From Bilabrum cf. latius (taxonomy: Eukaryota; Bigyra: Bicosoecida; Bigyra; Bicosoecida): a stretch of 64,000 bases of DNA. The position numbers and the translations under genes were made by a program. This document shows, piece by piece, positions 49,001-61,400 of this stretch. The stretch spans positions 868,001 to 932,000 of the forward strand of contig OZ237741.1 of NCBI GenBank assembly GCA_965178125.1. Direction: 5' to 3'. Within the stretch, counting starts at the first letter, position 1, and every line of letters begins with the position of its first letter. The notes below the pieces were generated by a model. The model did no database searches. It had not been told where the DNA came from and was given only the letters and a program-made list of their open reading frames with translations.

Positions 49001-52000
49001 ACAGCAATGGTGAACGATGTAGCACTGAACGTCGGCGCTAGGTTGGTATCAGTCAGTTGCACAAGCACAGTGCCGGTACCAGTCAGGCCCTCCTTGTCCG
49101 TCACCTGGACACTCAGGCTGAACTGGTTGGCTCCTGCTACGCCTGTGGACGAGAAGGTGAAGCCGTCCTTGGCCGCGTTAGTGGCAGTCACAAACAGCTG
49201 GCCAGTACCCTGCTCCACGCTGAAGATACCGTCACTGTCTCCTGCCGTGATCGAGAAGTTGAACCGCTCCGTGAACGTGCTGCTCTGCAGGTCCTCGTCC
49301 GCGACGAATGTCGCGAGGGGGCGCCCAATCGTGCCGGCTCGAGAGGCTGCTGCGAAGAAGTTGCCGCTCGAGGCATCCAGAGACGGGGCCTCATTCACAT
49401 TGCGGATGGTCACCAGGAACTCCATCACGGTGGCACCGGCCGGGGCGCTGCCATCCGAGGCACTGATATTGATGGCCATGTACCCACGCTAAAACTCGTG
49501 ATCCAGGTCGGGTTTCTCGCCTCCCTGTTCCGCATCGTTCACCTGCAGCAGCCCGGTGGTGGAGTCTAGCACGAAGGGAGCCGTGTGGCCGGCCCTCGTG
49601 GCATCCTGTGACACGATGCTGTACGTCACACCTGAGCCAGTCCCAGACTCGGGGTCGTTGGCACGAACGGTACCGACTGAGGTGCGAGCAGCGGCAGAAG
49701 CAGACTCGGAGTTCTCGTTGACACCCAGAGCACCCTGCCTGGCAGTCGTGAATACTGGGGGCTCGTCCACATTCGCCACAGTGATGATCACCTCACGATG
49801 CACCTCAAACTCCGTGTCGTACACTGTGATGTTGGCACCAAGCGTGGGCTGCGTCTCCGTGTCCAGCAATGGGCCGATGGAGCCTGCGGGAGGGGCGGCC
49901 AGCGTGATCGTGCCAGTCTCCGTGTTGATGAGCAGCTTGCCTGCTGGGCTCTGCGAGTCGATGCGGAAGCGAGCCAGCTGCCCGCGATCGGGATCCGTGG
50001 CCACGATCCGGCCCACCTCGTCGCCGACACCGGCGTCCTCAAGCACGCTCAAAGCAGGCACGCCTGACTCGCCCGGCCAAGACACCACAGGACTCTCATT
50101 CACGTCCTCCAGCTCAATCACCACAAAGCCCTGAGCTGACGCAGAGGGGCTGTGGTCGTCCGATGCGATGAAGGGCACCAGCACCACGGGTCGGGTCTCG
50201 TAGTCCAGCATGACGCCTGACTTCAAGCGCACAGATCCATTGCCAAACACGCTGAACTGGCTGGACTGGTAGCCCGACCCGGCCGCCAGAGACACAGTCT
50301 GCCCCGCGTCCTAGTCCACGATGGCAAGAGTGCCCACGCTGCGATCTGCGCCGGTCTGGCCCTGCTGTCCGAAAGTCTCCAGGATCTTCACGGTCATGTT
50401 GTTGGCAACTGGAGGCTCGTTCATGTCGTTCAGGGCCACGGTGATGGTGGCCTCCGTGTACGCCACCACCACGTCGGAGCCATCCTGCTCCTCCACGTTC
50501 GCGGCTCGCACCACGATGCGCCACGTGGGAGTCTGCTCGAAATCAAGCGGGCTCGGCGTCGTGGTTCCGGCGGTCAGCTGCCCGCTGGACGAGATCTGGA
50601 AGGCGTTGTTGGCGTTGCCCAGCTCGATGGACCACACGATGTCGTCGCCCTCAGGGTCCGTGGCAGTCAGAGCAGGTCCAACATTGGTGCCAGCAGCGGC
50701 ATTCTCGTTGATGGATCGCGACTGTGCCGCAAACTCCGGGGGCTCATTCCTGTCGAGTACAGTCACAGTCACCGTGAATGTGGCGGCCGCGTCAGTGTCG
50801 CCCTCGGTCATCGCACGCATGCCCAGGGTGAAGGTGCGTGTCCCGCTCTCGTAGTCGATTGCACTGGGCGTGGCCACACGAAGCTGCCCAGTGCAGCTAG
50901 ACACACGGAATGCGTCGCCCGTGTTGCCCGACACGATCTCGAACTGCACCTCGAGACCAGCAGCGGCCGTGGCAACAAGCGGGTCTCCAACCGCAGTGTT
51001 CTCTAGACTCTCCTCGAGGATCTCACGGGCCTGGTTAGACACGGTTGGGAGCGCATAACCGCAGCCTATCGCCGTCCCACCCCACGCACCGTTCGTCTGG
51101 CACGTGCGAGACACATCGCCACGGGCCACAAATGGTGATTGGCAAGCGAACGTGCAGGTCTCGCCAGCTGCCATCTCGTCGCATCCATCATCACAATCAG
51201 CGTCTACCAGCTTGATCTTGAGGTCACGGAAGCGGGCGGGCGCTCCAGGAGTATCCATGTACACACCAGCACCACCTGACGGCAGGGCATCAGCCGATCC
51301 ATCCCGCACGTCGCACCGCCTGGTCCCATCCAGGTACACCTGGAAGCGATTGCCCTCGGCTCGCACGCGCAGGTCCTGCCACGTGTTGGTCTTGATCACA
51401 GAGCTGGCCAGCTGCGTGTTACAGATAGCACCACGCAGCTCTCCTGCTGCCCTCCTCTGCACCCGGATGCGCCTGTCGGACCAGTCGATCACCACCAGGT
51501 AGTGGTCAGCCATAGCCTTGTTGTACGGATCGTTCTTGTCAAACTGAGTGCGGATCACAAATCCAGCAGATCCCGTGTTGCCATACACATCAGCAGACAC
51601 GTCGAGCGGGAAATTCTTGGATTCCCAGCCCTGATCCATCGTCACGAGGTAGTTGTCGGCCCGCTGCAGAGTCGAGCACGAATCGCCGCGGTTCAGACTC
51701 AGGTAGCCGCCGTTCACACGCCATTGCTGGATGGAAGCACTCCACCCGGTTGTGGACCCGCGCCACGGCAGAGCTACCAGTCTGTCTGAGCCTCCACCGC
51801 GCGTGGCAGTGCCGGACCGGAAGTTCTCGTCGATGTAGGACCGCTCGCACCCAGCTGACCGTGCTGCGGTGAGCTTGGGACAGCTCCGCGCACAGGACAG
51901 GGGCGCGCCGTCCCACAGACCGAAATTGGTGCAGGTGCGCGAGGACTGGCCGCGAATAGGGATGAAGTTGGAGTTGCAGTTGAACTGGCACTGCTGGGAG

Positions 52001-53964
52001 GTGCGGCCACCAATACAGCGACTGCTAGTCACTCGGGTAGCGCTGCCGTAGCCCCAGGCACTTCCGTCGCCCGAGATGCTGGGACACGTGGTGGTGCTAC
52101 TTGAGATCCTGTACTTGGTTAGCAGGGACTGCTCCACCTCTCTGTGGTCTGCATCGCTCAGCCCTCGATCGTGCACCTACATCTCGTACAGTAGACCTTC
52201 CTGGCCGCCATCGAAGAGGCGCGAGATGTGGTACATGTAGGGCGATCCATCGGTGAAGCCTGCCCGGTTGCCGTCGTAGAACTGCACGCCGTCCATGGAC
52301 AGACGAAGGCGAGAGTTCCTGTTGCTGTTGTGTGGGTTCACACGCATGGAAAGCACGATGGGCTTGTCGTTGACAGCGCGGGTGGACGAGGCCACAGTCC
52401 GCGACGCCTACATGGGTTGGCTCACTCCGATCCCGGCCGTGATTACAGCCGATGAAGTGTACCCGATGGAGGAGGATCTAGGTTGCCCGTCAATGTAGAT
52501 GTTGTCTAGCTGGATGCTCTCCGAGCAGCAATTAATTGTGATTCGGAACTGCACTCGAAGCTGTGTTGCGGTGGAAGGCACGTTGAAGCTGTACTGCCTC
52601 CAGGATCCATCGTCGCAAATCCGGTGGTGGCGAGTGTACGAGCTGCCACCATTGTAGCTGGCCCATGCCTCCACGCAGTCACTTGAATCCATGCTACTGC
52701 GTTGGTAGACCAAATAATAGGATGCAATGAATCCACTAGTGGACCAAGCAAGAGCCATGCAGCAAGGATTCGCTCAGTGCGCAGTCTTACTTGAATCGGT
52801 ATAGGCTGTAACGAACACCCACATTCTGAAATCCTGCGACATTGATATTCCTCAGCGTTAGGTATACCCAGCCATTGGTATCCCTTGCATAGAACCGACT
52901 GTTGGACACCTACGCCCAGTCGCCGCTCCTAAAATTGGCCCCATGACGCGAGAGAGTGAAGCGAGACGAGAACTGGTTTGAATTGCGAAGTGAGTTCGAG
53001 TTGACATACCCAGACCCGCTAGAGATACTCGAGAACTGCTCCGTGAGCAGGCGCACTGTGCCGGTCCTCCTTTGAGGGCCCATGAGGATCGAGCCAGTCT
53101 CCTGCTTCGGGTCCATCACCATGTACAGCGACATGCCAGTGATGCGGGGATCGAGGTAGTAGGCGCCAAACATGTCTAGTAGGTCACTGCTGATGAAGCT
53201 GATGACTTTCTGCCCCGTCCAGCGGCTGCGGACCACATTGGGGTACTGAGAGCTTGAGGCAGCCCAGGCGTGGTTGTTGTAGCCGCTGATGTCGCGCCAC
53301 CGCCTGATGGCGGTGTTGATATTGCTCTGCTTGAAAGACTCGGACGTCAGGTGCATCTTGAGCGAGGAGGACGACTTGGGCAGCGTGCGGTCGCAGGTGT
53401 TGTCAAGCAGCCGGAGAGAATCGATGCGGTAGTAGCTGCGGGGGACCTCGGGTGGCAAAAGCGGAGAGGGCAGGCATGGGCACAACAGCAATGCAAGGCT
53501 ACTGTTGCAAAGAGATAGAGATACAGTGATCAAGTCCTCGATACGAACGGTGGATGCACCTTAAGAATCACCCTCACTTGTTCTGCTGGCCACAGCTCGA
53601 GAAGCCGATGTTGCCGGCACCGAGCGGATTCGGGTCCGTGTACTCGAGCGCGGTGATGTAGGTCGAGCCAGAGTGCCTGATCTCGAACTTGATGTAGCCC
53701 TGAATGTACGTCAGACGAACACGGAAGAACGTGCGGATGGGGTAACGGTATGAGTTGGAAGCTGCAGTCTTCTGCAGGTACGAGTTCGTAGTGTCTTCAC
53801 GCCGGACAAGCTGAATGCACCTCAATCCGTAATTGTACGAAATCTCATACAGGCTGCTTGCTGCCGAGCCTGTACCTCCAGAGTGCGACCATACCACGCC
53901 GAATGCGTCGTTGTCATCAGACCGAAGGGTGAATTCAGCAACGAAGTCACCAAGAACGCCGAGG
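40021..53964 (-). repeat. Right arm of ~14-kb inverted repeat
   Basis: Reverse-complement match to 6815-20825, covering exons 3-5 of the right giant gene and about 390 bp past its stop. The two arms are separated by about 19.2 kb of unique sequence holding six genes. The outer edge fades into diverged exons and the inner edge is sharp near 40021. Confidence 0.93.
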
Positions 53965-54719
53965 CTGCGATTGAATAAAGAGACCCCAGCAATGTGATGC
54001 TTCAGCAATGAGCAAAAGAGGGCGTTTAAACTCCTTCACGACGAAACAAGCAAGGACGCGCATACCGTCACCGAGAACTCACCGCTGCATTAGGTACATA
54101 GCGCCGCCTCCGCACGAGTGGCATCGATTCTGCGTGTTCAGAATTGTCCCAGTCCATCGCGCGTAACAGTTTGCGCGCTGGTAGATGTAGGAGCCCGATC
54201 GGCTCCAAGATCCTGGACAAGAGTTTTGATGGCTGCCAACGGTGATCGCCCGGGCATCCGCCTGAACAGCGCTACTTCCATAATTGTCGCGAATGTTTAG
54301 CCGATTCGAGTCGCATTCTCTCAGACAGACCCCTCCACAATCAACACCGTACTCTGCGTATCAAGTAGTCCTCGAACATACGGACAGTGTCTTGGGTGGT
54401 GGTTTGGCACGTGCTCGAACTAAATCTCACGCCAAACGCACGGACACGCAAATAACATGGCCAATTTCACCACAATTAACCCCAAATAATACCTTACCCA
54501 TAATGTCCTTTAGCCCATTTGAGCACGATGCATTAACTGCGCCAGGAAGAGCAGATAATGCGATCAGAATGCGATGCAGACAATCGTGCAGCACTGCGGC
54601 AACCCTCGGGCTTTTTCACCATACACCAACATAGGCTGTTACATCAATGTTGAAATCATGGCGAGCTCACTTGGTACGAAACAAGATAGGAGCGCAAGGA
54701 CAGCAAAAATGCGGTCCAT
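40408..54719 (-). CDS. Giant LamG/sushi/cadherin/IPT/Cys-rich/multi-TM protein (right copy)
   Basis: Minus-strand exons 54719-54671, 54353-54083, 53964-53578, 53435-52791 and 52696-40408 give 4546 aa, stop TGA. Exon phases equal those of the left copy, and exons 2-4 have the same lengths. The signal peptide (MDRIFAVLALLSCFVP) is unrelated in sequence to the left one. Exon 2 is clearly homologous but diverged, exon 3 closer, and the ~12-kb core nearly identical. The tail diverges again: it ends in SSSDGK instead of the longer Ser/Thr-rich left end. Domain order is as in the left copy. Seven TAG codons (low ends 52910, 52408, 52177, 50311, 49489, 43942, 41404). Only the last two are shared with the left copy; at four of the others the left has CAG. 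Both copies look intact once UAG is Gln. Confidence 0.85.
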
Positions 54720-55445
54720 GCCGATACCAAACACCATGGTGCGATCGCAAGTTGACAAATTCGACGTAGTTCACGTACAATCTAGAGCACTGGCACGGAT
54801 TGTCCGAGTACTAAAAGGTTCGACTCAGAGCGACACCCTTGCGGTGGGAAAGATGCGCTCAAACGTCGCTTGGAAGTGCGACAGGGAAACTTTCCGTGCA
54901 TTGCCGAGGCCGACATCCATCGAAAATCTTCATCATTTCAATTTTGGCAAACTGCACTGCACTGTGAGATTTGGTCGCGTTGACTTCCGCATGGCCTAGG
55001 CCGCCACGGGCTGCGAAATGGTTGAGAATAACACTGAATACGGGCCTCCAAACTTGAGCCTTCTGCGCAGTCATGAGGTTTGGCCGAAGAATGAAGCCTT
55101 GACACGGATGCGAGCTGCCCTGCACGGCCGCATTGCAGGCTGGTCGAAGTATGAATGAGGGGTAAGCATAGCAAAAATTATGGGAGCATTCCATCACGCG
55201 AACCACAAGTTCTCTTCTGAAGGGTGTTTGGTGGCACAACTGGCATTCAGCGACGCACTGCCCCCAGCCAGTGTGCTGCAGTGCCGTTGTTGCGACCAAC
55301 CGATCCACTTCAGCTATTGTTGCGATCAACACACTGCTGGGAGACCAGCGTGAAGCCCAAGAATCATATACTCCTTGAATTCATTCACTATCGTGGTTTC
55401 AGACTACTCTCATATCTTGGTGGAGCTGTTTTAGTAGAACTGCCC
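54720..55445. promoter_or_regulatory. Divergent intergenic region, right giant gene / voltage-sensor protein
   Basis: 726 bp between opposite start codons, AT-richer than the flanking coding sequence. The downstream gene's frame stays open back to 55221 (after a TGA at 55218), so its real start or a 5' exon could lie slightly upstream. No RNA gene or other CDS is convincing here. Confidence 0.4.
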
Positions 55446-58400
55446 ATGGCCTCGAATGCGGCCACATCGTAGAAGCCGGCACCGCCACCAAAAGTAGCGA
55501 AGCCACGCCGCCCGTCGCAGCCAAGGCGCACAAGAAGGACAAGTTGGGCAGCTGGTGGTAGTGCAGGCCGCCTTGGTCACCTGAAGGAGTTTGCACGTGA
55601 CCGAGCAGACTAGCATGGCACAGAATATGAGACCGTGGGGTTCTCAAACTCTATAGCCTCGCCGACAGCGGATGTTCAATTTAACTAGAGTGCAACCTCC
55701 AGTCAGAGCAGAGTCAACCGATCAGGTTCCAAAGGAATTGACGCGTAGAAAGTTGCGGAATATGGCATCATCGACGGGTCGGAGAGAAGGCACGACGCTT
55801 CGGCGGCAAATCAATTCTTTGCTAGCGATTCGAGCGTAGGAATATCTCCTATTGGTGGTACTAGGCCGCGGGATGCTCGTAGTCGAGCTGAACATGCCAT
55901 GAAAGTGTTTGGCGACGCAGTTGCACGTTTGCATCGTGAGAAAGGTAGGCGTCATTCGTTTGGTGCTGGGACAGCGACAGCAAACTAGCTGTCAAGACAA
56001 CATGATTTAAACGAACATTTGCAAGTGACAGCTCTTGGATAGAGTAGGCACGCAGAGAGCGAGCAAGTCCGCAGGTTTGGACCGAGCCATGCGTGGGGCG
56101 GTCACGACGTACCCGAACGCAGGGCAGCTGGCGAAGGGGCACAGTCTCAGGCTTCGAGTAAGTCCAGCAGTAGCAAAATTTTGCCAACCATGAGCTTCAA
56201 TGGCGGACGGGGATCCTCCAACGGAGGCTCGCGCGAGATAGCCTCGGAATCGAAGCACGATGTAAACCGGTCCAGCCCGAGCCCCATCCCAGCTGCTGTC
56301 CCAATTAGACTCGAATAGTCTGCACTAGGAATGCGATCCGATCAAGAGATGGGCCACTTACCTGTCAATGCCCAGAGAAGGCGAATCTCTGAGCTCTCTT
56401 AGGATTCGGCCGTGGAAGAGCTCCGCGCAGCTGAGGCCGCCATCCTGTCTTCACGATCCATTCACGGCGCGGCAGGGGCCTCGAAGGTTCCGTTCGGTTA
56501 GAACTCGCAGAACGGAGCAAGCGTTGCCGAGTCCAAAGGAATAGGCTTGTTGGGCACAGGTCGCGATGGTTTCGGTACGGGGACTGGCGCTGGAGGTCCA
56601 CCAATTGGTACGAGTGCAGGTTCAGGTGCTGGCGGCGGCACAGGCGGAGAGAAAGCAGGCACTGGGGTAGGGATGGGAAAGAACAGGCCGCACATCTTTG
56701 AAGTCGTGCAAATGGCGGTCGAGGCAGATCGCAGGAAGTGCACGCCGGCAGCTGCGGTGTGTCCCTGCTACCTGTGGGCCACCCCGCAGGTGCGAAAGAC
56801 GCTGATCGCAATCCAGGAGCACTGGCTCTATGTGACGCTGAACGTGTCCCTGACGGTGTTCTGCATCGTTGCACAGGATCTTCTCCTCGCTTTCTTTCCC
56901 AAGACGGTAGATCCTGCCTTTGAGATCGTGTACATCACTGCGTGCACGCTCTTTCTCATGGACACCATCATCGCGTCATCCCTCGACCGGCGCATCGTAG
57001 GTACGTTCTACTGGTTTCTTGACGTGGCTGCGGCTCTGTCTCTTCTTCTAGACGTGGAAGCGGTTTTCAACGCGCTTTTAGACCTCTTTGGGCAGTCTGA
57101 TGATGCGAGCGATTCGCTGAGTATCGTCAAGACCACGGTCCGAGCAGGGACCCGTGTCGGCAGGATCCTCAGGTTGCTTCGCGTTCTTCGGCTCATCCGG
57201 GTGTACTCCTGCGTGCGAAGCTGTCGCAAACTTGACCTACCAGGGCAGTGCTCAAGAGGTTTCTGGAGCTGCTGGCACGACGCCGGCGAATGCTGCATTG
57301 CGGCGTTTGTTGCGTAGGTGGTCATACATGGTGACGGCTCCGGCAGTGGAGACGGCGATGAAGATGGCGATGGTGGTGCTGATCCTAGCGCACCGGAGAC
57401 CAGAAGAGCTAGTTTTCAGGCAGTTGCCAGGCGAAGACGGAAGCGCAGGTCCTCAGCGGTGCTGGTCAAGGAGGGCCTGATTCCCGCGCGGAAGCCGACC
57501 TGCTGGGCTCTGTGCGCAAGGGGGTGTCGTGGGTGCTGCTCCAGTTGCATCTAGTGCTTTTTTTGCGTGGAAGTTAAGAAGGATGGACAGATCCGGAGAC
57601 GGCGACGGTCGAGTTTATTCGCGGGAAAGGGCGGGGAGAAGAGGCGCCGGCGGCGATCGAGCCTGCACGCAGACATTTCCCGCGGTTTGTCGCTCAAATC
57701 GGACTCGCAGCGGAGTGGAGGCATGAGCACTGTGCAGGCGGAGGAGGAACAAATAGGAGGAGATGGCGGGGCGGGGACGACGAGACGGCCCTTCTTCCAG
57801 TCTGGCATCCAGGGTGACTTCGTGCTGGAGCACTCGTTCCGGGAGGATGGCGCGCACGAAGGCGGCCAGGTGCCCTATGGCAGCTATGAGCAGAAATTCG
57901 ACGGGGCTGAGGTGCAGCAGCAGGCGGGCAACGGGCGGATGTTTTCCGTGGCCCCATCTACGTCTGAAGCTGAGCAACCCAGGCTCGGCGTTTTCGGCCA
58001 GGTACCGTCGGCTTCTGCGACTTCGATGGAGGGCGAGGAGGATGATGTTGCTGCTCTCCCACTGTCGGCTGTCGAGGGGAAAGCTGTCTCCAGCGTACCA
58101 TTTTCTGCCGGGCAGTTGAGCGGGGGTGAAGCCCATAGCGCCGAGGGCAACTCGAACACGGATGGAAGCAACAGCGTGATCGACATGGACAAGCTGCGCG
58201 GTGGCAGATCACGGACACGCTCCGACACGGTAGATGGATCAGTCACTGACGCAGGCTCAAGGGAAGCTAGCTTAATTGAGGAGCCGAGTAGTGCTGGTGC
58301 AGCGATTGTATCGCCGCGGAGCCCCGGCAGCAGGAGCAGCTCGAAGTTGTCTGGCAGCTTGGTAGAAGGCGTGATCAGGCAGGCTGGTGCTGGTAGACAG

Positions 58401-61400
58401 CACAGCACCGGACAAGTATTTGGGCCTGATTCCGGGAGTGATGTAGAGCGTCGCCAGTCGCAGGGCACATCTATTCGCTCTAGAAGACGGTATGCGGGCC
58501 GGGCGCCCGCAGTTATGCGCAATCCAAGCATGCGGAGCGTGGCGTTCAGCAGTGCTGGGCAGTCGGTGGCACTGGATACAGGAGAGGGAGAGCTAGGCTC
58601 TCCGTTTCTCTCCCCATAGTAGTTGTCGTCTGGGGTGCCTGGATCGACAGGCAGGCATGACTCTGACTCGAAGGGACCACGGCCGAGAATTCGCACCCTT
58701 GGCGATGACGGCTCTGACGTAGCGTCGCAGTCGGGAGGGCCCTCAGTCCCTTCTTCTCCTTCGAAATCAAAGCACATTCGTAGCTCCGGGGGCTCAACGC
58801 AGCTGGCTCTCGCAGGGCGGGGTACATGCCCGCGAAAGCGACATAGCGTGGCCGGCCATGGCGCTGAGCAGGCAGCGGCGGCGCGCGATGCCAGCCTTCT
58901 TGGCAGACCAGCTGGCCAAGCCGGGCTGGAAGGGGCTGCCAGGAACGCCCGTGCGAGTGACAGCGACATGGTTGTCGTGTCCAAAGCCGCGCTAGAGGAG
59001 GCCTTTGCAAGACAACAACAACAGATAAGGGCGCAAGTAGCGATGGAATTTGCCTCAAAGCGTGGTTTCGCTGGATTTCCTGCCGGGATGGCAAGCACCC
59101 GCGTGCGTGGAACAAGGCGACCATCCACGCATAGCCAGCTCAAGAACCCAATGGCAAAATCCACGCGGTTTTCTGGCAGAGAACACCCGATACAGCAGCC
59201 GGCCATGAGGCGAGACAAGTGGAAACTCGCCAAGTCGGTGCTAGTCTCCAACGCTGCAAAGTCCACCAAGGCGACCGGCATCGCTGCGGCCTTCAAAGCT
59301 GCCATCAGCGCTGCCAAATCGGGCGGTTACCGTCCCGCATCAAAGCGCCACTCTGACAACGCGGGCACGATTCCGGCAATGCTAGCCGTTGCAAGGGGGG
59401 CCAGATCAAAGAGGACACCGTCTGGCTCGCGCGTGATGCCAGCTGGCATGGGAATTGCCAGCATCGGCCAAAGGAGAAACAGCAGCCCGTCAGCCCGAGA
59501 CGCCCAGCTTGCGGTGCAAGCCATGAAGTCGAGGCGCGCGCGACAATCTGGTCAATCAAGAGGACCCGAGCAGGTCGGATTCAGCAGCAAGCTCACGATC
59601 ACCAACCCTGCAGGCAGCCCTGCTCCCAAGCGAGCCGGCAGACGTCGAAGCGCGGACAGCGTTCCGAGCCCAGTCGGGTAGTCGCAGCGCCAGGTCGATC
59701 TAACCCAGAGCCGTTCGGGATCACGACGGTCTCCCAGCGACGACGTTGTTCACACCATGTTCAACACCGTGGCAGATGCTGGCAAGAGCAACAGGCTCTC
59801 CAGTGGCGACATTCGAAGCAGTGCTGGTAGGAGCAGCCGAGGCAACGGCCGCGCCAATCCTCCCATCTGGATCCGAACTGGCACTTCCAGTACTGACAAA
59901 CAACGAAGTATGGGTGCACAACCTTCTTCAGATGGAGAACATGCCAGAACTAGCTCTGTCGCGATGAGCTCAATTGCCGAGGAACATGTACCGACTGCTT
60001 AGGCAAAGCAAGAGCAAATCAAAGCAAGCCACGCATTGTCGAAGCCAGATACTAGCAGCAAGGGCATCCGTCGCCTGCGCGATAGGCCGCGGGCCTCGAA
60101 TGATGGCAGCGCCAAGCCGTCTGCATCGAGCTAGGGGGCTGTCGTGGCGGCTGGTTTGCCGAGCGAGGCCAGCATTGGTCGGCGCATGAACCGACCCGTT
60201 ACAGACGCAGACATGGCTGCGAGGCTTGCCATTGGGGATCGTGCTCCAAGTAATGTGTCATCGCTGCTTATGCAAGACTTGGGTGCATCCCAGGCGCTCG
60301 CTGGCTCTCTCCACGATGTTGATCAGCAGCTCAGCACGCCCGATATTAAGCCAAGGAAAGCCTCGGTACAGTCGATGCCTACGATGCGGGAACATGGATC
60401 TGGTAATGACAGCGCGAGCAAGCACGGGTCATCCAGCGTGTCGAGCAGGTCTTCCATGCAGCAAAAGCCCCTGCAAGGCAAGGTTTAGCTGACGCGATCT
60501 CTTCGTCAGTCTGACCACGCGGTGCGCTCCGTGCTCATGAAGCAGACCATTCCCATGAGTCGAATTGCGACAATGAGCCAGGGCTAGGTGGCTTCTTTGC
60601 CTGGGGTCATGTCTCCCAAGTTCGCCCGCTCTGCCACGTCTGGATTCGCAACAAAGGTGCTCAACGTTTCGAGGCGAAGCGCGGCGGAGGAACTGCAGCA
60701 AGCACTCATGGATGGATGCAGCTCCGATGAGAACGGCTCCAAGTCGACGTCGACCACTGCGAAGTCTTCTCAGAAAAAGTTTACTTACGGCAGGACCTCG
60801 CGAGGCAACGACGGAGGAACATCCACGAGCAGGGGCGGCGGAGGGGTCCCGAGGTCGGGCTCAGCGCTCGCCAGCATCCCGCGTGCATCCTCAGAAGATG
60901 CCTCCGGAGTGGAGGAACGCGACAACGGCAGAGTGTCCAGCATCTTGAGCCCCGTGAAGGAGCTTCACAGTCCGGTTGAGGGAGAGAGTGGGAGGCAAAT
61001 CGGATCTACTACAAATGGTGGTGACTTGTCCGGGCCCTCGTCTCCATCCAGGTTTCCTACGCGGCAGTCCACTGACGATACCCAGATGACGGAGCCTTCA
61101 CGGCGTCCATTTCAACTCTAGGGTGCAGGACTGGGTGGAAGCAGCAGGCTGGGCGCATTGTTGGAGAACGGCAACTCAGAAAGCGAGGAATCAACTGGGA
61201 AAACGGACACGTAGACGTCTCATGATGCGTCTGGTCATTCGAGCCGCCGTCGGTCAAGCCGCGCTGAACCGAGTGCTACTGCAGCAGGCGAAGCCCGGGG
61301 TGCATGGGCGGGTGGAAGCGAAGACTATGAAGATGAAGAGGAGAGAAAGGTCACCGGTGATTCTGGTGCTGACGAGGATCACACAGAGTACCACTCTGGC

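Noticed and set aside
7812-52912. UAG = leucine, as reported for one rhizarian
   Set aside because: All eleven exchanges between copies in alignable positions are with CAG, none with a Leu codon, and the P5A site is conserved Gln.
52910-53533. In-frame upstream extension of exon 4 in the right giant gene through its intron 3
   Set aside because: The acceptor before YYRIDSL is conserved in both arms and equal exon lengths support splicing; the upstream open stretch is intron sequence.
6453-54353. Repeat-induced C-to-T mutation as the source of TAG in the duplicated arms
   Set aside because: Single-copy genes have equal or higher TAG density, and CAA-to-TAA or CGA-to-TGA changes are absent from the frames.
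54817-54827. B-box-like GGTTCGACTC suggesting a tRNA gene
   Set aside because: No matching A box, T-stem or acceptor stem can be paired around it; the suppressor tRNA-Gln must lie elsewhere.
54859-55332. 157-aa minus-strand ORF in the divergent region
   Set aside because: No domain or homologue recognised, composition unlike neighbouring genes, and it overlaps the likely promoter and 5' end of the voltage-sensor gene.
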